The notes: generated by a model not told the origin, from the letters alone. A DNA stretch of 64,000 nt from Pseudomonas sp. A-RE-19 (GCF_019956555.1 NZ_JAHBDQ010000066.1:1-64000), one strand, 5' to 3'. Counted from the stretch's first letter, positions 27,046 through 35,685 are shown. Program-made: numbers and translations.

Positions 27046-27247
27046 GGCGTGTGGCTCCTTCGGGTGGGCTTTTGAAGGGTAACATCGCGACTTCCGACGG
27101 GAAGACGGTGCAATATATGGAAACAGATCGATTCGGGCGTGACGGAGGCCCCCCGCCCGGCGTCCCGATAACGGTTGGTTGAAAAAATCGATCAGGCACC
27201 CGCAGAGGTGCAACCCCGAAATCCTGCCTTGAACCCGTGAGTACGTT

Positions 27248-27730
27248 ATGGAACCCGGAAACGCCCAGCTGTCGATGACGGTATTGATGACCCCCGACAT
27301 GGCCAACTTCTCTGGCAATGTTCACGGCGGCACCCTGCTCAAATACCTCGATGAAGTGGCCTACGCTTGCGCCAGCCGCTATGCCGGCCGCTATGTGGTG
27401 ACCCTGTCGGTGGATCAGGTGATTTTCCGCGAGCCGATTCACGTCGGCGAACTGGTCACCTTTTTGGCCTCGGTCAACTACACCGGCAACACCTCGATGG
27501 AAGTGGGCATCAAAGTCGTGACCGAGAACATCCGCGAACGCTCGGTGCGTCACACCAACAGCTGCTTCTTCACCATGGTCGCGGTAGATGACCAGCGCAA
27601 ACCGGCCTCGGTCCCGCCGCTGCAACCGCAGAACAGTGAAGACAAGCGTCGGTATATGCAGGCCCAGCAGCGTCGGCAGATTCGTCAGGAACTGGAAAAG
27701 CGCTATCAGGAAATCAAGGGCGACGCCTGA
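27248..27730 (+). CDS. acyl-CoA thioesterase (hotdog fold)
   Basis: A 160-residue cytoplasmic thioesterase of the YciA/BACH type that hydrolyses acyl-CoA to free acid and CoA. The active-site strand is NFSGNVHGGTLLKYLDEVAY around residue 22, with the catalytic Asp in that helix. The FREPIHVGELVTFLASV and NYTGNTSMEVGI strands are typical. The C-terminal 40 residues are charged and helical. It is a single gene, divergent from the antiporter. Confidence 0.92.
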   Translation: MEPGNAQLSMTVLMTPDMANFSGNVHGGTLLKYLDEVAYACASRYAGRYVVTLSVDQVIFREPIHVGELVTFLASVNYTGNTSMEVGIKVVTENIRERSVRHTNSCFFTMVAVDDQRKPASVPPLQPQNSEDKRRYMQAQQRRQIRQELEKRYQEIKGDA

Positions 27731-27750
27731 GGTGTTCGGGCTTTAGATCG

Positions 27751-27842
27751 CTTTCGCGGGCAAGCCTCGCGCCTACGGGTTCGGATCGTACACATGTGGT
27801 GTGATCAACCCGAACCTGTAGGAGCGAGGCTTGCCCGCGAAG
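27751..27842. repeat. REPIN-type inverted repeat
   Basis: The left arm at 27751-27778 (one substitution, GCGCC for GCTCC) pairs with the right arm CTGTAGGAGCGAGGCTTGCC at 27816-27842. An inner inverted repeat GGGTTCG/CGAACC lies in the loop. It separates the convergent thioesterase and pdxY genes. Confidence 0.87.
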
Positions 27843-27845
27843 TTT

Positions 27846-28718
27846 TTAAAGGCTGATCGCTGTCGCCTCGAACCGCACCCGGGGATGGGCGATCCGGTCC
27901 TGCGCCCGCACCAATTCCAGCTCATAGCTGGCGCAGGCCTGGGTTTCCAGCAGCACCTCATGCACCGCCGCCGCGGTGAACTCCAATGCAGCCACCAGGC
28001 TATCACCCAGCAACACGCGCGCCAGAAACAGCCCGGATGTCAGATCGCCAACGCCCACCGGCTGACGCGGGAACGCCAGTAGCGGCCGGCGCAGGTGCCA
28101 ACTGCCTTCAGCGGTCACCAGCAACATTTCGAAGCCGTCCGCCGGTTTGCCGGGATAGTCCAGATGCTTGACCAGCACCGCCTTCGGACCGCGCGCCAAC
28201 AGCGCGCGAGCCATCGCCAGGCAATCGAACAAAGACAGCGCCCTGCGCCCCGAGAAGCTGTTCAGCTCCAACTGGTTCGGGCACATGAAGTCGGCCACCG
28301 CTGCGGCCTCTTCCAGCAGAAAATCGCTAACCTCCGCCGGTACGCTGCAACCCTTCTCCGGATGGCCCATCACCGGGTCGCAGAGGTATAAAGCTGCAGG
28401 GTTGATCGATTTGATTCGTTCCACGCCTGCGAGAATCGCCCGGCCCTGCGCCGCGCTGCCGAGGTAGCCGGACAACACGGCATCGCAATTGCCCAGCTCG
28501 CCAATCGCCGCGATTCCTTCCACCAATTCTGGTATCTGATGCGGGGGCAGCACTTCCCCGGCCCACTGGCCATATTGCGTGTGGTTGGAGAACTGCACGG
28601 TATTGAGCGGCCAGACGTTCACCCCGACCCGCTGCATCGGGAAAACCGCGGCGCTGTTGCCAGCGTGGCCGAACACCACGTGGGACTGAATGGCGAGCAG
28701 ATGGGGCGTACGTTTCAT
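27846..28718 (-). CDS. pdxY: pyridoxal kinase PdxY
   Basis: A 290-residue ribokinase-like kinase that phosphorylates pyridoxal to PLP in the salvage pathway. It begins with LLAIQSHVVFGHAGNSAAVF and has the substrate/metal region YLCDPVMGHPEKGC near residue 110. The anion hole region is VGVGDLTSGLFLARVLLG near 220. Length and motifs are typical of PdxY rather than PdxK. It is divergent from the DUF3301 gene. Confidence 0.94.
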   Translation of the reverse strand: MKRTPHLLAIQSHVVFGHAGNSAAVFPMQRVGVNVWPLNTVQFSNHTQYGQWAGEVLPPHQIPELVEGIAAIGELGNCDAVLSGYLGSAAQGRAILAGVERIKSINPAALYLCDPVMGHPEKGCSVPAEVSDFLLEEAAAVADFMCPNQLELNSFSGRRALSLFDCLAMARALLARGPKAVLVKHLDYPGKPADGFEMLLVTAEGSWHLRRPLLAFPRQPVGVGDLTSGLFLARVLLGDSLVAALEFTAAAVHEVLLETQACASYELELVRAQDRIAHPRVRFEATAISL

Positions 28719-28838
28719 GCGGTGGGTTTTCCGTAAAACGATTGAAATTCGAGCCGCGCAGTATGCGACGAAACGCAGTCTGTACGACAGACCAGAGACG
28801 CAGTTAAGCTGACGCTATCTAGTTGGAGCACCCTGTTG

Positions 28839-29252
28839 ATGCTGACCCTCGGAAATATCTTTGTGCTGATGCTGCTCGCCACCGGTGGCGCGTGGCTGTG
28901 GCACAACCACGGCTTGCGCGAACGCGCCCTGGAGCGGGTCAAACAGCATTGCGCCAAACTCCAGATCGAACTGCTGGACGGCAACGTGGCCTTGAAGAAG
29001 ATGGCGCTCATTAAAGATGCTACCGGTCGTCGGCGCCTGGCCCGTGTGTATAACTTCGAATTCACCGTGACCGGCGAAACCCGCCACACCGGCACCATTA
29101 CCCAGTTCGGCGCCCATAGCGCACAGATCGAGCTCGCGCCCTACCCGATGCCGTTCGACGACACACCGCCGGTGGTCGATGTCGCGAAGCCCAGAGCCGA
29201 GGTGATTGAACTGAGCCAGTGGCGGCAAGAACACACCAAGTGGCGTCCATAA
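28839..29252 (+). CDS. DUF3301 membrane-anchored protein
   Basis: A 137-residue protein with one N-terminal membrane segment (LGNIFVLMLLATGGAWLW) followed by a cytoplasmic or periplasmic basic domain. This matches the gammaproteobacterial DUF3301 family; VKQHCAKLQIELLDGNVAL is the recognisable core. Function unknown. The ATG at 28839 has TTGGAG upstream. It is divergent from pdxY and ends directly at a hairpin repeat. Confidence 0.82.
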   Translation: MLTLGNIFVLMLLATGGAWLWHNHGLRERALERVKQHCAKLQIELLDGNVALKKMALIKDATGRRRLARVYNFEFTVTGETRHTGTITQFGAHSAQIELAPYPMPFDDTPPVVDVAKPRAEVIELSQWRQEHTKWRP

Positions 29253-29301
29253 ATCAAAAGATCGCACCTGTAGGAGCTGCCGCAGGCTGCGATCTTTTGA
29301 T
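29253..29301. repeat. short hairpin repeat (second REP family)
   Basis: ATCAAAAGATCGCA at 29253-29266 and TGCGATCTTTTGAT at 29288-29301 form a 14-bp stem around CCTGTAGGAGCTGCCGCAGGC. Half copies are seen at about 9800-9840 and 56930-56950. It lies between convergent genes and could terminate both. Confidence 0.8.
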
Positions 29302-29303
29302 CT

Positions 29304-30269
29304 TCAACCCAACCGGCAGGCGACCAGATCTCTTTGCAGCACTTCAACAACCTGCGGCTCACTGAAAATCAGCTCAATGCGCGAATCCTGTCGCCACTCG
29401 CTGGGCTGCCAGTCCAGTAACGAGTTATCCAGCGCATTCGCCAACACCCAACCCTCGACGCTGTGGATAACCAACTTCGCCCGCCGCCATTCAAGGCGCT
29501 CAAGCCACTTTCCGATCAGTACGGCATCGAATGTCTGACTCGGATGCCAACGCCAACCAACACTCCAGCCCCCCTCCTGCGCCTGGCTCAAACAAATCGG
29601 TAGCGTAGGGTCAGTCCAGATGGCCGGCATCTGCGCCAATCCCTTGGGCACAATAAAGTTATCCACACCCGCAACCGCCTGAGCCCCCAGCCCCGGTAAC
29701 TCGCTCAATGGCAAGACAGCTTGCTGCGTCCAGTACAAAGGACGCGCCGGCAACTGCTCGGAGATTCGCTGGCGATCACCCTCATTGAGGTGTTCTGCCT
29801 TGTTCAACAACAGCAACCCGGCACTGTCCAAGGCTTGCTGTTGCGCCGCAGGCAGCGGTTTGCCAGTCGCGAGCGCCTGGGCGTCCAGCACCAGCACGCA
29901 AGGCTGAACAGCCAGGACGCCTTGCCACGGCACCTCACTCAATTGCCGCAGCAACTGCGCCGGATGTCCCAGCCCGGAGGGCTCGATGAACAGTCGATCC
30001 GGTCCTGCCTTGCGCAGCAACCGCCCGAGGCCGATCTGAAACGGTGCACCATTGACGCAACACAAACAGCCCCCGGCCACTTCCCCCAGTGCGATACCAT
30101 CGGCGTCCTGGGTCAACAGTGCGGCGTCCAGACCGATCTGGCCGAACTCGTTGATCAGCACCGCCCAGCGCTCACCGGCCGGCCGTTGCGCTAGCAGGTG
30201 CTTGATCAGGCTGGTCTTGCCGGCACCCAGCGGGCCGGCAATGACGTGGGTGGGAATGTTCTGCAACAT
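29304..30269 (-). CDS. CobW/G3E-family GTPase (zinc-island COG0523 protein)
   Basis: A 321-residue G3E GTPase proposed to load metal into client proteins. Walker A is VIAGPLGAGKTSLIKHLLAQ at residue 9. The metal-binding GCLCC motif is near residue 68, and IEPSGLGHPAQL is the Walker B/switch region. It is shorter than ZigA and lacks a His-rich tail. It lies at the edge of the Zur-linked island. The divergent secreted-protein gene starts only 27 bases away, so the two share promoter space. No Zur palindrome was found immediately upstream, so Zur control of this gene is a guess. Confidence 0.88.
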   Translation of the reverse strand: MLQNIPTHVIAGPLGAGKTSLIKHLLAQRPAGERWAVLINEFGQIGLDAALLTQDADGIALGEVAGGCLCCVNGAPFQIGLGRLLRKAGPDRLFIEPSGLGHPAQLLRQLSEVPWQGVLAVQPCVLVLDAQALATGKPLPAAQQQALDSAGLLLLNKAEHLNEGDRQRISEQLPARPLYWTQQAVLPLSELPGLGAQAVAGVDNFIVPKGLAQMPAIWTDPTLPICLSQAQEGGWSVGWRWHPSQTFDAVLIGKWLERLEWRRAKLVIHSVEGWVLANALDNSLLDWQPSEWRQDSRIELIFSEPQVVEVLQRDLVACRLG

Positions 30270-30296
30270 GGTCGAGGTTTTCTGAGGAGGTAAAGG

Positions 30297-30653
30297 ATGC
30301 GGTTGATGGGATGGTCGTTGCTTCTGGCGCTCATATCGGGCGAAGCGTTGGCCCAGGCCTGCGTGGTGCACAGTACGGCTGAGCGGCTCGACGTGAAGGT
30401 TTGCCAGCAAAACCGCAACATCCCGGAAAAACTGTTTGCCGACGGATTCTGCCAACCGAATCTGCCCGGGCAGAAAGTCGAGGTGCAATACGTCGACCAA
30501 TGCCCCACCGGCGCGTTCGGGGTGTGCAGCAACGCTCAAGTCGCCAATATGCCTTACCGGCAGGATATTCACTATTACGGCGTGGCCACCGATGCGGCGT
30601 ATTTGAAGCCGTTTTGCGAAGCCCAGAGCCAGGGAACCTGGCTCAAACCTTGA
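30297..30653 (+). CDS. small secreted cysteine-rich protein, unknown function
   Basis: A 118-residue protein with a clear signal peptide (LMGWSLLLALISGEALAQA) and six cysteines in the mature part, probably as disulphides in the periplasm. GAGGAGGTAAAGG forms a strong ribosome site. I do not recognise a domain; some pipelines label relatives NADH:ubiquinone oxidoreductase without basis. It lies between two G3E GTPase genes in the zinc island, so a periplasmic metal-related role is possible. This is inferred from position only. Confidence 0.75.
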   Translation: MRLMGWSLLLALISGEALAQACVVHSTAERLDVKVCQQNRNIPEKLFADGFCQPNLPGQKVEVQYVDQCPTGAFGVCSNAQVANMPYRQDIHYYGVATDAAYLKPFCEAQSQGTWLKP

Positions 30654-30684
30654 GCGCTTGGCTCAACCTTCAAGGACGCCATCA

Positions 30685-31893
30685 TCAGGCGGTCGCCTCT
30701 TCATGCCAAGGACCAAACGGATCGGGCAGTAACTGCCAGCCCTCGACACCCAAGGCCATTTCAGCATCCGTCAGCAGGCAGTTATCGAGTTCGACAGTGA
30801 GTTGCGCGAAGTCGATGTTCTGGCCGATGAACACCAGCTCCTGGCGGCAATCACCGGTGGCCGTCGTCCAGTTTTCCATGATCCCGGCGGTACTTTCTTC
30901 GTCTTGCGGCCACTGGTCTTTCGGCACGAAACGCCACCAGCGCCCGGCAAAACCATGGCGCATCAAGCCGCCGGCCTGGGACCAACTGCCTGCGTCCCTG
31001 TGTTTGCTGGCCAACCAGAAATACCCCTTGGAACGCAGCAATTTGCCGTTCACCCACGGACGGTCGATAAAGCTGAAGAAGCGCTGCGGATGAAACGGTC
31101 TCCGCGCCCGATAAGCGGTGGAGGCGATACCGTATTCCTCGGTTTCCGGCACGTGTTCACCGCGCAACTCCTGCAACCATCCCGGCGCCTGAGCGGCCTT
31201 TTCGAAGTCGAAGCGCCCGGTGTTGAGGATCTTCATGAGCGGTACTTCGCCCATGACCATCGGAATGATTTCAGCCTGGGAATTGAGCCGTTCGAGGATC
31301 GCGATCAACTCCTGACGCTCGCGACTGCTGATCAAATCGATCTTGCTGATCAGAATTACATCGGCGAATTCGATCTGCTCGATCAACAGGTCGGTGATTG
31401 AGCGTTCGTCCTCCTCCCCCAGCGTTTCGCCCCGGGAAGCAAGGCTTTCGGCGGCCTGATAGTCGAGCAGAAAGTTCATGCCGTCGACCACGGTGACCAT
31501 GGTGTCGAGCCGCGCGATGTCCGCCAGGCTCTGCCCTTCTTCATCGCGAAATGTGAAGGTTTCCGCCACGGGTAGCGGCTCGGAAATGCCCGTGGACTCG
31601 ATCAACAAATAATCGAAACGACCGTCCTTGGCGAGTTTGCTGACTTCTTCGAGCAGGTCTTCGCGCAAGGTGCAGCAAATGCAGCCGTTACTCATTTCCA
31701 CGAGTTTTTCTTCGGCACGGTTCAGGCTGACATCGCGTTGAACTTCGCTGCCATCAATGTTGATCTCACTCATGTCATTGACGATCACCGCGACCCGCAA
31801 ATTATCGCGATTACGTAGTACGTAATTAAGAAGTGTACTTTTTCCGGCGCCGAGAAAGCCCGACAGGACGGTCACGGGGAGACGATTGGGCAT
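30685..31893 (-). CDS. zigA: zinc metallochaperone GTPase ZigA
   Basis: A 402-residue COG0523 GTPase. Walker A is VLSGFLGAGKSTLLNYVL at residue 7. The GCICC metal motif is near 75, and the NKxD-like motif is ISKIDLI. The C-terminal CobW_C domain follows from about 260. ZigA proteins are made under zinc starvation by Zur and are thought to deliver zinc to essential enzymes. The ATG at 31893 has GAGGA upstream; the longer frame to 32028 runs into dksA2. It is 28 bases behind dksA2, so both are read from the Zur-box promoter at 32359. Confidence 0.92.
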   Translation of the reverse strand: MPNRLPVTVLSGFLGAGKSTLLNYVLRNRDNLRVAVIVNDMSEINIDGSEVQRDVSLNRAEEKLVEMSNGCICCTLREDLLEEVSKLAKDGRFDYLLIESTGISEPLPVAETFTFRDEEGQSLADIARLDTMVTVVDGMNFLLDYQAAESLASRGETLGEEDERSITDLLIEQIEFADVILISKIDLISSRERQELIAILERLNSQAEIIPMVMGEVPLMKILNTGRFDFEKAAQAPGWLQELRGEHVPETEEYGIASTAYRARRPFHPQRFFSFIDRPWVNGKLLRSKGYFWLASKHRDAGSWSQAGGLMRHGFAGRWWRFVPKDQWPQDEESTAGIMENWTTATGDCRQELVFIGQNIDFAQLTVELDNCLLTDAEMALGVEGWQLLPDPFGPWHEEATA

Positions 31894-31921
31894 CAGGTAT
31901 TCCTCATCAGGATGTGGCCGG

Positions 31922-32326
31922 TCAAATCGCCCGTTGATGGCGTTCGCGTAGCTCTTCACGTTCTTTGGCTTCAATACACAGAGTGGCGGTGGGCCGCAGC
32001 AGCAGGCGCTTGAGACCGATCGGCTCACCGGTTTCGTGACACCAGCCGTACTCGCCGCGGGCCAGGTGTTCGAGGGCTTCGTCGATCTTGTCCAGAAGCT
32101 TCTTTTCCCGTTCCAGCAGGCGCAATTGCCACTGGCGCTGTTCTTCGGCGCTGCCGATATCGGCGGGATCGCTGTGGGGTTCCTGCTCGCGCAACGCGTC
32201 GAACTCGCCGCTGATACGCTCCTGCAGCTCGCTGCGCTGAGCCAGCAACAGCTCGCGAAAGAAGCCTTGCTGGGCGTCGTTCATGTAGTCGGCGGCAGGT
32301 TGAGCGAGGAGTTCTTGTTCAGTCAT
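31922..32326 (-). CDS. dksA2: zinc-independent RNA polymerase factor DksA2
   Basis: A 134-residue DksA paralogue. The coiled-coil tip acidic residues Asp53 and Asp56 (DPADIGSAEE), needed for action on RNA polymerase with ppGpp, are kept. In the globular part, only Cys96 and Cys117 of the usual four zinc cysteines remain; Thr99 and Ala120 replace the others. This matches P. aeruginosa DksA2, which replaces DksA when zinc is scarce. It is the first gene of the dksA2-zigA operon, 33 bases from a perfect Zur box. Confidence 0.95.
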   Translation of the reverse strand: MTEQELLAQPAADYMNDAQQGFFRELLLAQRSELQERISGEFDALREQEPHSDPADIGSAEEQRQWQLRLLEREKKLLDKIDEALEHLARGEYGWCHETGEPIGLKRLLLRPTATLCIEAKEREELRERHQRAI

Positions 32327-32358
32327 GGTGGTGGATCATCAGAGCGGGTGTATTTTAA

Positions 32359-32373
32359 TGTTATAGTATAACA
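32359..32373. promoter_or_regulatory. Zur box upstream of dksA2
   Basis: TGTTATAGTATAACA is a perfect 15-bp palindrome matching the proteobacterial Zur consensus GTTATA-N-TATAAC. It lies 33 bases before the dksA2 start and 82 bases before the divergent small secreted-protein start, so it could repress both when zinc is plentiful. Confidence 0.9.
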
Positions 32374-32455
32374 ACACAGATAAGCCACTCCCCTCTTGCT
32401 CGCTGCGAAAAAGGGCACGATGCTTTAGCCCGTCCGCCCCCCCTTGAGAAATGCC

Positions 32456-32833
32456 ATGGGAAACGCCCTGAAACTCTCACTGCTGAGCCTTTCGTTGCTG
32501 ATCGCGGTCGATGCCCGGGGACAAGTCCCGAACCTGGCCAACTGCACTCGCAGCGCCAATCTGCTGGCCTGCGTGGATGCCGACGGCAATGCCTACGGCG
32601 TTAACACCGTCGGTAGCACGATCTATCTGCGCGGCTTCGAAGTGACCGGTAAACGCTATTGGGCGCAAACCAACAGCCGCTACGGGCAGCTGACGTTCTT
32701 CACTGGCATCGCGTCCGATGGCGAAGCCTGGGTCGGCTACAACCGCCGGGTTGGCTGGACAACCATCAATCGGTTTTCCAGTTCCGGCGGCAGCAGCGGC
32801 AAGTTCACGTGTAGCCGAATGACCGGCTGCTAG
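32456..32833 (+). CDS. small secreted protein in the zinc island, unknown function
   Basis: A 125-residue protein with a signal peptide (LKLSLLSLSLLIAVDARGQ) and four cysteines in the mature part: two early (NCTRS, LACVD) and two near the Gly/Ser-rich C-terminus. I recognise no domain; the middle is rich in Tyr, Trp and Gly strands. The ATG at 32456 is preferred to a TTG at 32444. It is divergent from dksA2 across the Zur box and its stop overlaps the amidase stop by four bases on the other strand. Zinc-starvation expression is inferred. Confidence 0.75.
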   Translation: MGNALKLSLLSLSLLIAVDARGQVPNLANCTRSANLLACVDADGNAYGVNTVGSTIYLRGFEVTGKRYWAQTNSRYGQLTFFTGIASDGEAWVGYNRRVGWTTINRFSSSGGSSGKFTCSRMTGC

Positions 32834-34038
32834 GCCTGCGCTTTTTTCTGTTCCTGCTGCCAGGCGATGTAGCTGTTCATGGGTGGGTTCTTCTGAAAAT
32901 AGCGCTGCAAACCTTCGAACAAACCATCCGCCACGGCTTGCTGATGGCGGGCGGTCACCAGTCGCTGGCTGTCGCGGGCGTTCGAGATGAAGCCGGTTTC
33001 GACCAATATCGACGGCACATCCGGCGACTTCAACACGGCGAATCCTGCCTGCTCGACACGCTTCTGATGCAGCGTGGTGATGCCCGCCAGGCTGCCGAGC
33101 ACCGTGCTGCCCAGTTGCAAACTGGCGGCGATGGTGGCGTTCATCGACATGTCGAGAATCACCCCGGCAAGCATCGGGTCCTTGTCCTTGAGATTGAGCA
33201 GGCTGGTGGCGCCCAACAGGTCCGCACCGTTCTCCCGTTGCGCCATGAAGCGCGCCGTGGCCGAGGTCGCGCCGCCTTCGGACAGGCAGTACACCGACGC
33301 GCCTGAAGCGGTAAGACGCGGCGCCGCGTCCGCATGGACCGAGATGAACATGTCGGCCTTGTGCTTGCGGGCAATCTCCACGCGCTTGCGCAGCGGGACG
33401 AAGAAATCGTCGTTGCGCACCAGTTTCACGTCGAAGCCCTTCTCGCGCTTCAGTCGCTTGGCCAGTAATTGGGCGATCGATAGCACCACGTCTTTTTCCC
33501 GCTCACCTTTGGCGCCGACCGCGCCCGGATCTTTACCGCCGTGACCAGGGTCGACCACCACCACGATGTCGCGCTTGGGGTGAGCCTTGTCGGTGACGGG
33601 TTCAGGTTTTTCCGACGGCGCCGCCGCGATCTGTAGCGGTGCAGCGGTCTTCAGATCGAGCACCAATCGGTGCCCCTGTCCATCCTGTGGCGGCAGCAGG
33701 AAGCTGTTGAGCTGCACCGGGCCGCGGAGGTCGAGGACGATCCGCGTATCGCCCTGACCGAAATGCCCGGAACGGATTGAGCGAATCACCGTGTTGCCGA
33801 GTGCCAACTGACTGAAGTCGCCACTGAGATTGGCGCCACTCAGATCGATGATCAACCGCTCTGGAGCACTCAGGGAAAACGTCTTGTACTGCACCGGCCC
33901 GCTCAGGTCGAACACCAGTCGCAACTTGTCATCGGAACGCCACAGCCGTGCATTGCGAATTTGCGTGGCCGACGCACCAAAGGGTAAAGCCAAGGCCGCG
34001 CTGGCCAGAATCAGGTTGAGCAAGTGACGTCTGTGCAT
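32830..34038 (-). CDS. amiA: periplasmic N-acetylmuramoyl-L-alanine amidase (AMIN + Amidase_3)
   Basis: A 402-residue cell-wall amidase that splits septal peptidoglycan between MurNAc and the stem peptide. An RR-containing export signal (HRRHLLNLILAS) may be Tat-type. The AMIN targeting domain covers about 28-125. The zinc amidase domain from about 165 has ligands in DPGHGGKDPG, the Glu of GEREKDV, and SVHADAA. The final ILVETGFISNARDSQ holds the catalytic Glu. A Zur box lies 40 bases upstream of its start. It is itself a zinc enzyme, so it may be a starvation-induced second copy of the housekeeping amidase. The symbol follows usage for this locus. Confidence 0.9.
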   Translation of the reverse strand: MHRRHLLNLILASAALALPFGASATQIRNARLWRSDDKLRLVFDLSGPVQYKTFSLSAPERLIIDLSGANLSGDFSQLALGNTVIRSIRSGHFGQGDTRIVLDLRGPVQLNSFLLPPQDGQGHRLVLDLKTAAPLQIAAAPSEKPEPVTDKAHPKRDIVVVVDPGHGGKDPGAVGAKGEREKDVVLSIAQLLAKRLKREKGFDVKLVRNDDFFVPLRKRVEIARKHKADMFISVHADAAPRLTASGASVYCLSEGGATSATARFMAQRENGADLLGATSLLNLKDKDPMLAGVILDMSMNATIAASLQLGSTVLGSLAGITTLHQKRVEQAGFAVLKSPDVPSILVETGFISNARDSQRLVTARHQQAVADGLFEGLQRYFQKNPPMNSYIAWQQEQKKAQA

Positions 34039-34077
34039 GTGAAAGCCCGTTCATGAAAAAGGCATCGTCGATTTGAT

Positions 34078-34092
34078 TGTTATAATATAACA
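34078..34092. promoter_or_regulatory. Zur box between amiA and folE2
   Basis: TGTTATAATATAACA is a perfect 15-bp palindrome and fits the Zur consensus fully. It is 32 bases before the folE2 start and 40 bases before the divergent amidase start, and should control both directions. Confidence 0.93.
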
Positions 34093-34123
34093 TGCCAAAT
34101 CAACTCCCACGATGGACCTGCTC

Positions 34124-35020
34124 ATGAATGCGCTGACTCTGCCGGATATCGCCGTGCAGGCCTCACGCCAAGCCCTGCCACTCGATTGGGTGGGCATGTG
34201 CGGCATTGCTCTTCCTGTTTTATTCGATGGCCAGCGACTGAGCGCTAAGGCCGACGCCGGCGTTAGCCTTGACGATGGAGAGGCGCGCGGCATCCATATG
34301 TCGCGGCTGTATCTGGCGCTGGAAATGCTTGAGCAGGAACACCTTTCACCCGCTTTGTTGCGGCGAGTCTTGCAGAATTTTCTCGAGAGCCATGAAGGAC
34401 TTTCCCGCAACGCTTACCTGAAAATTCACACCGAACTATTGCTCAAAAGACCCGCGCTCATCAGTCCGCTAGCGGGTTGGAAAACTTATCCGGTGAGCAT
34501 CGAAGCCAGTTTGAAAAACGCGATGTTCCACGTGGAACTAAAAATCGACGTTCCTTATTCCTCAACCTGCCCGTGCTCAGCGGCACTTTCGCGGCAGTTG
34601 ATTCAGCAACAATTCGTTGATGACTTCGCCAATCGGTCATTGCAACACGCCGACGTTCTGGCTTGGCTCGGCTCCACGAAAGGCATCGTTGCCACGCCGC
34701 ATAGCCAACGCAGTAATGCGAAATTGCAGCTGCGTCTGGACGACTATCTGGATGATCTGCCGCTGATCGCCGCGATCAACGACGCGGAAGCAGCCCTCGG
34801 CACTGCCGTGCAAACCGCCGTGAAACGCGCCGACGAACAAGCTTTCGCCCTCGCCAATGGTCAGAACCTGATGTTCTGTGAAGACGCCGCCCGCCGCTTG
34901 CACCTGGCCCTGAAACGCTCCCCAGGCATCAACGCCTTTCACGTGCGAGTCGTCCACGCCGAAAGTCTTCACGCCCACGATGCTGTCGCCGAAAGCCGTT
35001 GGAACTGGGAGGCCGTATGA
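34124..35020 (+). CDS. folE2: GTP cyclohydrolase IB (zinc-independent) FolE2
   Basis: A 298-residue enzyme that opens GTP to dihydroneopterin triphosphate for folate synthesis, in place of zinc-dependent FolE. The family Cys sits in STCPCSAALS at residue 149, with the basic GLSRNAYLKI segment before it. An ATG at 34112 is also in frame; the start at 34124 (MNALTLPDIAV) matches the family N-terminus. It heads a tightly packed seven-gene operon to 40271 under the Zur box and overlaps the next gene by ATGA. Confidence 0.95.
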   Translation: MNALTLPDIAVQASRQALPLDWVGMCGIALPVLFDGQRLSAKADAGVSLDDGEARGIHMSRLYLALEMLEQEHLSPALLRRVLQNFLESHEGLSRNAYLKIHTELLLKRPALISPLAGWKTYPVSIEASLKNAMFHVELKIDVPYSSTCPCSAALSRQLIQQQFVDDFANRSLQHADVLAWLGSTKGIVATPHSQRSNAKLQLRLDDYLDDLPLIAAINDAEAALGTAVQTAVKRADEQAFALANGQNLMFCEDAARRLHLALKRSPGINAFHVRVVHAESLHAHDAVAESRWNWEAV

Positions 35021-35685
35021 TCCGATGCCAAGGCTTGCGCTGGGGTGCACCCGGACAACCGCTCACTCCACCGGTGGATTTCGAATTACCCAAAGGCAGC
35101 CTGACCGCCGTCATCGGTGCCAACGGCTCGGGTAAAAGCAGCCTGCTGAAAGTCATCGCCGGGCTGCAAAAGCCACTCACCGGAAAAGTCATCATTGATG
35201 TGCCACGCCAAGGCGGCCTTTCGTTTCTGCCTCAGCAACAACACCTGGACCGGCAATTCCCCATCAGTCTGCAAGAGTTGGTGGCTGCCGGTTTCTGGGG
35301 CTGCAAACAAGTGCCGGAGATTCGCAGCCAGCGCCTCAAGTCCGCGCTGGAAGACTGGTGTCTGACAGGCCTGGAACATCGCCCATTGATGGCCCTCTCC
35401 GGTGGCGAATTGCAGCGTGCCCTGCTCGCCCGGCTGAGTCTCGCCGAAGCCCCCTTGTTGCTGCTCGACGAACCCCACGCCGCGCTCGACGAGCTCGGCC
35501 AGGCGTTGCTCTGGAAACACATCCACGGCTGGCATGCCGAAGGCCGAACGCTTGTAGTCGTGTGTCATGACCTGGCCGCCGTGCGCCAACACATCCCACA
35601 AGCGCTACTGATCAAAAGCAGCGGCTGCGTCCTCGGCCCCAGTACCGATCTGATTCGCCAACAACCCCAGACGCAGGTGGCTTGA
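35017..35685 (+). CDS. metal ABC transporter ATP-binding protein (ZnuC/MntB-like)
   Basis: A 222-residue ATPase of the manganese/zinc uptake type. Walker A is GANGSGKSSLLK at residue 37. The signature is LSGGELQRALLARLSLAEAP and Walker B is LLLLDEPHAALDE. It starts inside the folE2 stop (ATGA) and its own stop overlaps the permease start (TGATG). The position inside a Zur-controlled folE2 operon points to zinc as substrate. Confidence 0.92.
   Translation: MIRCQGLRWGAPGQPLTPPVDFELPKGSLTAVIGANGSGKSSLLKVIAGLQKPLTGKVIIDVPRQGGLSFLPQQQHLDRQFPISLQELVAAGFWGCKQVPEIRSQRLKSALEDWCLTGLEHRPLMALSGGELQRALLARLSLAEAPLLLLDEPHAALDELGQALLWKHIHGWHAEGRTLVVVCHDLAAVRQHIPQALLIKSSGCVLGPSTDLIRQQPQTQVA

Noticed and set aside
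26399..27625. 408-codon minus-strand frame across the antiporter and thioesterase genes
   Set aside because: It runs over two real genes and their promoter, with no domain; a GC-driven open frame.
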